Below are positions 1-6,223 of a DNA stretch of 13,921 nucleotides, piece by piece. The stretch comes from Bacillota bacterium (GTDB lineage: Bacteria; Bacillota; Clostridia; Lachnospirales; Lachnospiraceae), in contig JAIIAN010000071.1 in the NCBI GenBank assembly GCA_022717655.1, positions 1 to 13,921 on the forward strand, given 5' to 3'. A program made the position numbers and the translations under genes. Every line of letters starts with the position of its first letter. Positions within the stretch are counted from its first letter, which is position 1. The notes beneath the pieces were generated by a model. The model was not told the DNA's origin. It saw nothing but the letters and a program-made list of their open reading frames with translations, and searched no databases.

Positions 1-453
1 ACACAGGGCGGTAATTACAATCACTACATGCCTCTCATATCCTAATGCCATCGTTGCTACTACAATTCCGACTGCCAGACAGATAATCCGGCTTGTCACA
101 TCTTCTCCTGAAATAAAGGAAGAAGCCAGCCAGTAAATCAATCCGGTACAAAGAATAAAAATACCTGCTTTATAAAAACACCAGGCTATCATTCCAAGAA
201 ACAGCGCAGCCAATGCTCCGGCAATTAAAATGTAACTCTGTTTTCCTCCAAGATAATACCACGCTGCTGCGCCTCCGGCTACTGCTCCGATTGCCAGTCC
301 TAAAAGAGTTCCCCATACTTTTCTAAGCCGGTATCCCATAAAACAGTTTAGCAGTGCAAATATCATTCCTGCCAGTAAAATCCCCGTCATATATCTCTGT
401 GTTATATTCCCATATTCTGAAACTACCATGTTTAATATCTGTGTTATATTCAT
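1..453 (-). CDS. DUF4203-like multi-pass membrane protein, C-terminus cut by window edge
   Basis: Open frame from ATG at 453 running off the left edge, 151 residues seen. After a short polar N-terminus the protein is almost all hydrophobic: likely membrane segments at about residues 24-40, 46-66, 74-93, 95-111 and 120-137, with a further one starting near 143. The stretch GYRLRKVWGTLLGLAIGA (residues about 40-57), with a basic loop followed by Gly/Ala-rich helices, resembles the DUF4203/TMEM198-type domain. No catalytic motif is visible and the function is unknown. An AGAGGTGG ribosome binding site lies just upstream of the ATG. The gene follows the DUF5662 gene after 62 bases with no convincing terminator, so it is probably the last visible gene of the ClC operon. 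The family assignment is from memory of the pattern and is moderately sure; that it is a membrane protein is very sure. Confidence 0.75.
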   Translation of the reverse strand, partial: MNITQILNMVVSEYGNITQRYMTGILLAGMIFALLNCFMGYRLRKVWGTLLGLAIGAVAGGAAAWYYLGGKQSYILIAGALAALFLGMIAWCFYKAGIFILCTGLIYWLASSFISGEDVTSRIICLAVGIVVATMALGYERHVVIVITALC

Positions 454-515
454 TTCTTTCTACCACCTCTCGCACCTACCTACCTTAACACACATATTTT
501 AACTTCTTAAGTTCA

Positions 516-1070
516 TTAATGTGAATTTTTTATTTCTTTTCCTTTAAGATATGAATTACGAATGTAACATAATGTTTCTTTTTCACCTTTTTCTGCCAAC
601 ATTCGTAATAAAAATTCCAAATCACGGTTGGTATCCTCATGCACAAACCACAATTTGCCCTTGCTTTTCAAAAAATATTCTAAAGGTGCACGGTTCGTAT
701 AAGATTCCGGATGATACACTTTTGAAGCACAAATCCTGTCCATCACCATCTCCGCTATATAATTCCTCGGCATCGGCACTCCTTTTATAATGGTATCACA
801 ATCAATCCCATAATCTACCCAATGTTCAAAATGATGTTTATTTCTTCCATAGTGATGAATCCACGCTGTTGAAAGCCCTGTTGCTTCTCTCTCCGCATTG
901 TTTGGACTGCGGTTTCCCTGATAATATTTACATCCTGCTGAAAATTCCGTCCATGAATACTTTGACAAATCATGGAGCATTCCCTGCCGATATAGTCCTA
1001 TTTTAAAGCAGTATTTCATAACCATCAGTTTATGTTTTGTAATTGTTTTAAAATGTCCCCAGATATGCAT
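516..1070 (-). CDS. DUF5662 family protein, histidine-rich, possible metal-binding HD-like fold
   Basis: A 184-residue soluble protein that I recognise as DUF5662 (some members carry a doubtful 'catalase' label). Conserved-looking features are H13, the HDLSK motif with H33-D34, a paired HH at 72-73, HH at 79-80, H83, and D111 in MDRICASK. Such spaced His/His-Asp sets suggest a bound metal and recall HD-domain hydrolases, but this is inference and no reaction is established. The start ATG overlaps the stop of the upstream GH13-like gene by one base (TAATG), with an AGGATGAG ribosome-binding-like stretch just ahead, so translation is probably coupled. No signal peptide or membrane segment is seen. 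It sits between the GH13-like gene and a membrane protein, which does not reveal its job. Confidence 0.8.
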   Translation of the reverse strand: MHIWGHFKTITKHKLMVMKYCFKIGLYRQGMLHDLSKYSWTEFSAGCKYYQGNRSPNNAEREATGLSTAWIHHYGRNKHHFEHWVDYGIDCDTIIKGVPMPRNYIAEMVMDRICASKVYHPESYTNRAPLEYFLKSKGKLWFVHEDTNRDLEFLLRMLAEKGEKETLCYIRNSYLKGKEIKNSH

Positions 1071-2977
1071 TAATTCTCATCCTGCTTTCCTTTTAAGATT
1101 ACTACGGTTCTTGGTCCAACCTTTATTGTTACTTTCTTTCTTTGAATTTCTTTTTTCTTTTTATTTTTTTCTGTCTTTTCTTCTTTCAAAATTTCTGTTT
1201 CAATCTCTGCATCTTCACCACTTGTCAGAATCTGTTCCCATGACATTTTCTCTGAAAGACTTGGCAGCCCAAATTCATGTTCATTCCAGTGAAAATTATA
1301 AGCTACAAAGAGCAGCTCTTTTTCACATCCGGCATAAGCTCCACAGTATAAAATTCCTATGTGACGGTACTGCGGACTTCCGAAATAATACCACGGCTGA
1401 CTGCTGTGATAAGAAATATCCGGATATCCCACTGCTTTATAATCTGCCCCTTTTAATTCGCTTTCCAGATGCAAAATCGAATGCATTTTTCGAATGGAAA
1501 CCGCTTCTTTTACAAATTCAAACAGTTCTTTATTCTGGCGCAGTTTTTTCCAGTTTACCCATCCCGTTTCATTATCTTGGCACCATGCATTATTGTTTCC
1601 GCCCTGTGAGTTTCCAAACTCGTCACCCTGAAAAATAAGCGGTGTTCCCTGACTTAACAACAACATAAGAAAAGCATTTTTCAACTGTCCCATGCGAAGC
1701 CGGCGAATACTTTTTTTTCTGCTGTACCCTTCTGCCCCACAGTTCCAACTGCAGTTATACTCAATTCCATCCCTGCCATTTTCTCCATTTGCCTCATTAT
1801 GACGCTCATCATAAGAGACCATATCCATCATTGTAAGACCGTCCTGGTCTGCCATATAATTAATCACACCACTGTTTTTGTAATTTCTTTTATTTCGATA
1901 AAGAAATTCTTCTATCATTCCCTCATCACTTTTTAAAAGATGACGCATACAGTACAAAAATCCCTCATTGTATTCTGCAATATGTCGAAAAGACGGAATC
2001 TGATTTTGATAAATCTGTTCTGCATTAATATCAGAAAAAAATAATTTACTCTGTGAAAGCCATTTATCTTTTACCAAGACTTCCGGCAACACGCCCTTTC
2101 CCATCAGATGAAATCCATCAATATGATACGTTTTCATCCAATAATGCAGAATGTCAAGTATCTGTGAAGAACCGACACTTCCATCAAAATAAAATTCCAT
2201 CAGGCACTCAATTCCTGCACCATGAAGTGAATCCACCATCTTACAGAATTCCTGATATGGATAATCGGTACTGCAAAAAGAGGCCTTTGGTGCAAAATAA
2301 TTTGCTTCTCCAGTATAGCCCCAGCAGTTTACCCGTACCTGTTTTTTTCTTTCTCCAAAATATTCTGGTTCTTTTACTTCTTTTGAACATTCCCGATACT
2401 CATAAGCCGGCATAAAAAGCACGCCTGTAATTCCCAGCTTTTTTAAATAAGCGATTTTCTGCTCTACTCCACGAAATGTTCCTTTCTCCCTTACTCCGGA
2501 ATCCTTATCTTTTGTAAAAGAACGCACCTGTAATTTATATAAAATACTGTCTGAGAGTAAAATCGGAGAAAATTCCTCATTTTTCCAGTGATAATTTTCT
2601 TTTTGATACCGACATCTTACTGCATGTTCTTCTTTTGGATATTCTTTTCCAAATTCACTCACTCCGCTTAAAGACTGTGCATAAAAATCCTGCTGCACTT
2701 CCCCATCCACACAGTAGTTATATTCATACTCATCCATCGAAATTCCGGATATCATAACTGCCCGATAGTCTCCAAAACTTTTTTCTTTTGAAAGTGGAAC
2801 AGCTATCTCTGGTCTGCTTTCCCCTTTTTTATAGAAAAGCAGACTTACTTCTTTCTCTGCTTCTATACATGCTGTAAACACATATCCTTTTCTTGTTTTT
2901 ACGACACCTGGACTTTCCGGATAAACAGCTCTCCACTGCAGTTTATTTTCCGTCTCACTCACACATTCTCTGGACAA
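1070..2977 (-). CDS. GlgX/isoamylase-like GH13 protein lacking catalytic residues
   Basis: About 635 residues, close to the length of glycogen debranching enzymes (GlgX, about 650). An early-set domain (CBM48-like) spans roughly 20-110, the GH13 barrel about 145-500, and a C-terminal beta domain follows. Family hallmarks are clear: WGYTG near 222, SYDERHNEANGENGRDG near 391-407, and SQGTPLIFQGDEFGNSQGGN near 445-464. The catalytic regions are altered. Where GlgX has DGFRFD this protein has DGFHLM (290-295), losing the nucleophile Asp. The region III acid/base Glu aligns with S318 in LFFSD. The region IV His-Asp reads QD (381-382). It may therefore bind glucan without cleaving it. Residues about 601-618 are a lysine/glutamate-rich insert. 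Residue numbers count from an upstream GTG (2986). I prefer TTG at 2977 because TGAGGTGA lies 5 bases before it, overlapping the ClC stop, whereas the GTG has no spaced ribosome binding site. Confidence 0.85.
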   Translation of the reverse strand: MSRECVSETENKLQWRAVYPESPGVVKTRKGYVFTACIEAEKEVSLLFYKKGESRPEIAVPLSKEKSFGDYRAVMISGISMDEYEYNYCVDGEVQQDFYAQSLSGVSEFGKEYPKEEHAVRCRYQKENYHWKNEEFSPILLSDSILYKLQVRSFTKDKDSGVREKGTFRGVEQKIAYLKKLGITGVLFMPAYEYRECSKEVKEPEYFGERKKQVRVNCWGYTGEANYFAPKASFCSTDYPYQEFCKMVDSLHGAGIECLMEFYFDGSVGSSQILDILHYWMKTYHIDGFHLMGKGVLPEVLVKDKWLSQSKLFFSDINAEQIYQNQIPSFRHIAEYNEGFLYCMRHLLKSDEGMIEEFLYRNKRNYKNSGVINYMADQDGLTMMDMVSYDERHNEANGENGRDGIEYNCSWNCGAEGYSRKKSIRRLRMGQLKNAFLMLLLSQGTPLIFQGDEFGNSQGGNNNAWCQDNETGWVNWKKLRQNKELFEFVKEAVSIRKMHSILHLESELKGADYKAVGYPDISYHSSQPWYYFGSPQYRHIGILYCGAYAGCEKELLFVAYNFHWNEHEFGLPSLSEKMSWEQILTSGEDAEIETEILKEEKTEKNKKKKEIQRKKVTIKVGPRTVVILKGKQDEN

Positions 2978-2982
2978 GTTTT

Positions 2983-2990
2983 TCACCTCA
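2983..2990 (-). promoter_or_regulatory. Shine-Dalgarno deciding the GH13-like start
   Basis: On the minus strand this reads TGAGGTGA. Its first three bases are the stop codon of the ClC gene. It lies 5 bases before TTG at 2977 and overlaps the alternative GTG at 2986, so it can serve only the TTG. It therefore argues for a TTG start and for tight coupling of the two genes. Confidence 0.6.
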
Positions 2991-4562
2991 TTTCAATTTT
3001 TCCTGTTCCTTACACAACACTTCCATTCTGTCATGTACACTCGAAGCATCAGACTCATCCGTCATTGTGACAATCGTATCCCCATTCATAAGAATCGTAT
3101 GTCCCTTTGGAATGAGCTCGCTTCCACTTCTTTTAATTGCTACTAACAGACAGTTTTTTGGCCATTCTACCTGCTGTATCATTTTATTTTGAATTTCACA
3201 CCCATAACTTACAATATATTCCTGTAAAACCTTTTCCCCGGTCTTTTTCGAAACTTCGATGCCTCGTTTCTTTAACAAATTGGTGAGCAGACTTTCATAA
3301 ATCGGTTCGGATTTAAATCCCGTAGCCACCAGATAAGCGACAATTGAAACCAAGGATAACGACAACATCTGGCTGAAACTTCCTGTCATCTCAAAAATCA
3401 GAATAATTCCGGTAATCGGTGCTCGTACAATCGCTGTAAAATAACCAGCCATCGCCAGTACAATAAAGTTACTGATATACTGTGAATCCATACCCAGATA
3501 GGTGACGGCAAAAGAGGCATAAGCGCCTCCAATTAAAGAACCCAATACTAAAAGCGGAAAGAAAATTCCGCCGGGTGCTCCCGAACCAAAAGAAACACAT
3601 GAGAAAAATAATTTCATCACAAACAAAAACAGGATTCCCTTTAACATCATATTGCCTTCGGCAACCATATCAACCAGATTATGTCCGCTTCCAAGAATTT
3701 CCGGCATTGTAAATCCAAAAAATCCTGCCATTAAAAACGGAATTAACAATTTTATCGTCTCTGATCGTTTTCCTTTTATTTTTCCAAATAACTCCTGACT
3801 CTTTAACGTTACTTTATTATAAAAAGCACCCATAATGCCCAAAATAATTCCCAGTGCTATGATATGTCCATAATACGAATCAGGAATTGCTCCTGTCACC
3901 TCAAACTGAAAAACCGGACGAAATCCCATAAATTCCGCCGAAATATAATCTGCGGTAATCGACGCTGTCATAACGGAAATCAAGACCGACACCGAAAAGT
4001 TTTTATGTATCTCTTCTAATGAAAACATCACACCCGCAAGCGGTGCATGAAATGCTGCGGCAAGTCCGGCACTTGCTCCACAGGTAATCAAATATTTTTC
4101 TTCTGTTTTTCCTCTTCCAAGCAGGCTCGAAACCGCTTTTCCCGACATGGCTCCAATCTGAATCGACGGACCCTCTCTTCCCAAAGAAAGACCTGCAAAC
4201 AAAGATAAAAAACCTCCAAGAAATTTTGTCGGCAGAACTCTCCACCAGACCTGATTTAATTTTCCTGCCATTTCACCTTCTACCTGTGGAATTCCACTTC
4301 CCGAAATAAAAGGTTCCTTTTTTACAAGCCATCCAACAATACATGCCAGCGTAAATAAGATAAAAAACCAGACTCCTGCTGCAAACGGATACTCTTTTCC
4401 TAACGCAAGCACAAAATTCATGGCCTTTCCCGCATATTCCAAAAGGACACGATACGCAAGTACAATCAATCCTGCTACAACTCCAACCAGGAAGCCTTCT
4501 ACTGTCAAGATTGATTTAAAGTGCGCAGCCCTTTTTATCAAATGAGACGTATCTTCTTTCAC
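2988..4562 (-). CDS. ClC-family chloride/proton antiporter with C-terminal TrkA-C domain
   Basis: A 524-residue integral membrane protein of the ClC family. All ion-pathway signatures are present: GSGIP (88-92, whose serine favours chloride), GREGP (128-132) with gating glutamate E130, GGIFFP (331-336), and Y422 matching the central-gate tyrosine of E. coli ClC. The LEE at 182-184 supplies the internal proton-transfer glutamate (E184), which points to a 2 Cl-/H+ exchanger rather than a passive channel. The CLC-F fluoride exporter signature is absent. Residues about 445-515 form a soluble TrkA-C/RCK-C ligand-binding domain, a known ClC variant. The start is GTG at 4562 preceded by GAGAGGGGAAG; no in-frame ATG is better placed. 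It heads the operon, and the next gene starts about 10 bases after its stop. Likely roles are acid or chloride homeostasis. The identification is firm; the physiological role is inferred. Confidence 0.95.
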   Translation of the reverse strand: MKEDTSHLIKRAAHFKSILTVEGFLVGVVAGLIVLAYRVLLEYAGKAMNFVLALGKEYPFAAGVWFFILFTLACIVGWLVKKEPFISGSGIPQVEGEMAGKLNQVWWRVLPTKFLGGFLSLFAGLSLGREGPSIQIGAMSGKAVSSLLGRGKTEEKYLITCGASAGLAAAFHAPLAGVMFSLEEIHKNFSVSVLISVMTASITADYISAEFMGFRPVFQFEVTGAIPDSYYGHIIALGIILGIMGAFYNKVTLKSQELFGKIKGKRSETIKLLIPFLMAGFFGFTMPEILGSGHNLVDMVAEGNMMLKGILFLFVMKLFFSCVSFGSGAPGGIFFPLLVLGSLIGGAYASFAVTYLGMDSQYISNFIVLAMAGYFTAIVRAPITGIILIFEMTGSFSQMLSLSLVSIVAYLVATGFKSEPIYESLLTNLLKKRGIEVSKKTGEKVLQEYIVSYGCEIQNKMIQQVEWPKNCLLVAIKRSGSELIPKGHTILMNGDTIVTMTDESDASSVHDRMEVLCKEQEKLK

Positions 4563-4586
4563 TTTCTCTTCCCCTCTCTCATCCGT

Positions 4587-4630
4587 AAATGCGCTCTTAA
4601 AATCTTTCCAGAAACATTAAGAGTACATTT
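4587..4630 (-). repeat. Long inverted repeat in the ClC leader (RNA hairpin or operator)
   Basis: Arms 4587-4600 (AAATGCGCTCTTAA) and 4617-4630 (TTAAGAGTACATTT) are inverted copies matching at 12 of 14 positions, with a 16-base spacer. In minus-strand RNA one mismatch becomes a U-G pair, giving 13 of 14 pairs. It starts about 8 bases after the predicted transcript start and ends about 10 bases before the ribosome binding site of the ClC gene. There is no T-tract, so it is not a simple terminator. Confidence 0.65.
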
Positions 4631-4644
4631 AGAGTAATACTTTT

Positions 4645-4673
4645 ATTATACGTGCCCATAGTAAAAATTGCAA
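4645..4673 (-). promoter_or_regulatory. Sigma-A-type promoter of the ClC operon
   Basis: On the minus strand a perfect -10 (TATAAT, 4650-4645) is preceded by a 17-base spacer and a -35 of TTGCAA (4673-4668). Transcription would start near 4638, giving a leader of about 75 bases before the GTG start of the ClC gene. The -35 overlaps the first CAATTG repeat. Confidence 0.7.
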
Positions 4674-4691
4674 TTGCCAATTGTCAATGCT
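4671..4691. repeat. Three tandem heptamers between divergent promoters
   Basis: CAATTGC, CAATTGT and CAATGCT follow each other with a period of 7 bases. They fill the interval between the two back-to-back -35 elements. GCAATTGC (4670-4677) is itself a perfect palindrome. The placement fits a binding site for a regulator acting on both promoters, but no regulator is identified here. Confidence 0.5.
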
Positions 4692-4719
4692 TGAAATCTT
4701 TCAAGTCATCTGGTACTAT
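4691..4719 (+). promoter_or_regulatory. Promoter of the DUF1292-amidohydrolase unit
   Basis: The -35 TTGAAA (4691-4696) is followed by a 17-base spacer and -10 TACTAT (4714-4719) with an extended TGG just upstream. Transcription would start near 4726, about 35 bases before the ATG at 4761. The -35 sits inside a perfect palindrome, CTTGAAA-TC-TTTCAAG (4690-4705), a possible operator. Confidence 0.6.
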
Positions 4720-4760
4720 TAATTATAACACTATAAGTATTAAGAAAGAGGTAATTACCA

Positions 4761-5198
4761 ATGAGTGAAGAAACTTTTACAACCAATATCGGAGGATGTG
4801 ACCCAAGTGACTGTGCATCCTGTACTTCAGACTGTGCTGGAGCCGGACAGGCAATTCCACGTGTTCCAAATCCTACCATTAAACTGACCTTAGAAGACGA
4901 TTCTGTTTTAGAATGTGCCGTACTGACTACTTTTGATGTAGAAGGATTTGGCGAATACATTGCACTGATTCCATTAGATAAAAACGGCAAAAATAAGAGT
5001 GGAGAAACTTTCCTTTTCCGTTATCATGAAGAAGACGGAAATCCTGTTATCAATAACATTGAACGTGAAGATGAATACATGGCTGCTGCTGAAAGCTTCC
5101 ACAACTTTATCGAAAATCTTCCTCACGAAAATGAAATAGACGAAGAAGCAGAGGAAAAACCAGGCGAAGAACAGAACGAAGATATCTTTGCCGAATAA
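4761..5198 (+). CDS. DUF1292 domain protein with four-cysteine N-terminus
   Basis: A 145-residue acidic protein. Residues about 38-95 (LTLEDDSVLECAVLTTFDVE, then EYIALIPLD and FLFRYHEED) match the DUF1292 domain, which is common in Bacillota, usually near 90-100 residues, and of unknown function. The unusual part is the N-terminus: C13, C18, C21 and C25 (C-x4-C-x2-C-x3-C), a spacing that could bind zinc or an iron-sulfur cluster; similar cysteine clusters occur at the ends of some clostridial Mrp/NBP35 ATPases. The last 20 or so residues are rich in Glu and Asp. No signal peptide or membrane segment is present, so it is probably cytoplasmic. AAAGAGGT precedes the ATG. It is the first gene of a plus-strand unit with the amidohydrolase. 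Confidence 0.88.
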   Translation: MSEETFTTNIGGCDPSDCASCTSDCAGAGQAIPRVPNPTIKLTLEDDSVLECAVLTTFDVEGFGEYIALIPLDKNGKNKSGETFLFRYHEEDGNPVINNIEREDEYMAAAESFHNFIENLPHENEIDEEAEEKPGEEQNEDIFAE

Positions 5199-5210
5199 AA
5201 ACACCATAAT

Positions 5211-5250
5211 ATGTAGTCTCATCAAACCCCAAAAGTTTCCGAGACTACAT
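5211..5250 (+). other. Perfect 10-bp intergenic hairpin
   Basis: ATGTAGTCTC (5211-5220) pairs exactly with GAGACTACAT (5241-5250) around a 20-base loop. It lies between the DUF1292 stop and the ribosome binding site of the amidohydrolase. Only a weak TCATTTTA follows, so it is a poor terminator. An attenuator, processing site or mRNA-stabilising hairpin is likelier. Confidence 0.6.
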
Positions 5251-5273
5251 TCATTTTAAAGGGAGGGAATACT

Positions 5274-6170
5274 TTGGAAGAATTACAAATCTGGGACAGT
5301 CATGTTCATTTATTTCCACCAGAAATTTATAATAATTGGGAAACTTATGCTGCCCGCGACTCGTGGTTTGGCGTTCTGACCAAAAAGCCGGAAAACCACA
5401 AAGGAACCGAAGAAGCCTGGGCCAATGCCGAAGAAGCGCTTGACTGTGCCACACAAGCCGGTATTCATGGTTTAGTCATGCAGGGCTGGTACTGGAACGA
5501 TGCGGGACTGATGCGTATGCATAATGACTATATGGCAGAAAGCATGAAAAATCATCCGGAACGCTTAAAAGGATTCATCTCGATCAATCCAAAATTCAAA
5601 AAAGAAGCAATTTCAGAAATTGAACGTTGTGCCAAACTCGGCTTCTCAGGAATCGGAGAACTTGGTCCCGGCGGAAACGGCTATGATTTTAACGACCCTG
5701 ATTTTATCGAAGTCGTAGAATGTGCAAATGCCTATCATCTGCCAATCAATATCCACTGCGGAGAGCCGGTCGGTCATCCTTATCCGGGAAAAGACATGAC
5801 CTCCCTTGCGCCGCTTCCTGGCTTGATTTTAAAATATCCAGATGTTACATTTATTTTAGCTCACATGGGTGGTGGACTTCCTTTTTATGAATTAAATCCA
5901 CGTTATCATGGAAAGTTCAAAAATGTCTATTACGATACAGCTGCAAATCCACTGCTTTATCACATCAGCAGTTTCCGTGCTGTTATTGGTTTGATTGGAA
6001 GCAAACGACTGCTTTACGGAAGTGATTTTCCACTGCTTTTATATCCGTCTAAAAACAGAGAAATGGATTTTTCCATGTTCGTCAATCAAATTAAAAATGA
6101 CGCCAGTCTTTCCAAAGAAGAATGGAGTGATGTGATGGGAAATAACTTACGACGAGTGTTAAATATTTAA
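5274..6170 (+). CDS. Metal-dependent amidohydrolase (amidohydrolase_2, TIM barrel)
   Basis: A 298-residue protein of the amidohydrolase_2 family (ACMSD-like TIM-barrel hydrolases and decarboxylases). The metal ligands can be read in order: DSHVHLF with H10 and H12, GIGELGPG with E129, INIHCGE with H161, ILAHMGGG with H197, and LYGSDFP with D251. A full set suggests an active enzyme binding a divalent metal; the substrate cannot be told. There is no signal peptide, so it is cytoplasmic. The start is TTG at 5274, preceded by AAAGGGAGGG at good spacing; no ATG lies before the conserved HxH motif. It follows the DUF1292 gene after 75 bases containing a hairpin and ends at a strong terminator. Its neighbour gives no substrate hint. 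Confidence 0.88.
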   Translation: MEELQIWDSHVHLFPPEIYNNWETYAARDSWFGVLTKKPENHKGTEEAWANAEEALDCATQAGIHGLVMQGWYWNDAGLMRMHNDYMAESMKNHPERLKGFISINPKFKKEAISEIERCAKLGFSGIGELGPGGNGYDFNDPDFIEVVECANAYHLPINIHCGEPVGHPYPGKDMTSLAPLPGLILKYPDVTFILAHMGGGLPFYELNPRYHGKFKNVYYDTAANPLLYHISSFRAVIGLIGSKRLLYGSDFPLLLYPSKNREMDFSMFVNQIKNDASLSKEEWSDVMGNNLRRVLNI

Positions 6171-6218
6171 AAAAAAGAAACGCATGCAGCAAAAGGAGCG
6201 GCATGCGTTTCTTTTTTT
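6171..6218. terminator. Bidirectional intrinsic terminator between amidohydrolase and fabV
   Basis: ACGCATGC (6180-6187) pairs with GCATGCGT (6201-6208), extended by a run of A on the left and T on the right to about 17 pairs, with a 13-base loop. T-tracts follow on both strands, so it can stop both converging genes. Confidence 0.9.
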
Positions 6219-6223
6219 GCTAT

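Noticed and set aside
397..451. Exact 13-base direct repeat (CTGTGTTATATTC at 397-409 and 439-451)
   Set aside because: It lies inside the membrane-protein gene in the same frame, encoding NITQ twice. Only two copies, with no sign of a mobile element or array.
501..513. AACTT-CTT-AAGTT as a terminator between DUF5662 and the membrane gene
   Set aside because: The stem is only five A/T-rich pairs and no U-tract follows on the minus strand.
1111..1638. 175-residue plus-strand frame opposite the GH13-like gene
   Set aside because: Its Leu/Phe-rich start comes from the antisense of the lysine-rich tract, and it has no recognisable domain.
4003..4245. 80-residue minus-strand frame inside the ClC gene
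   Set aside because: Out-of-frame shadow within a well-conserved ClC core.
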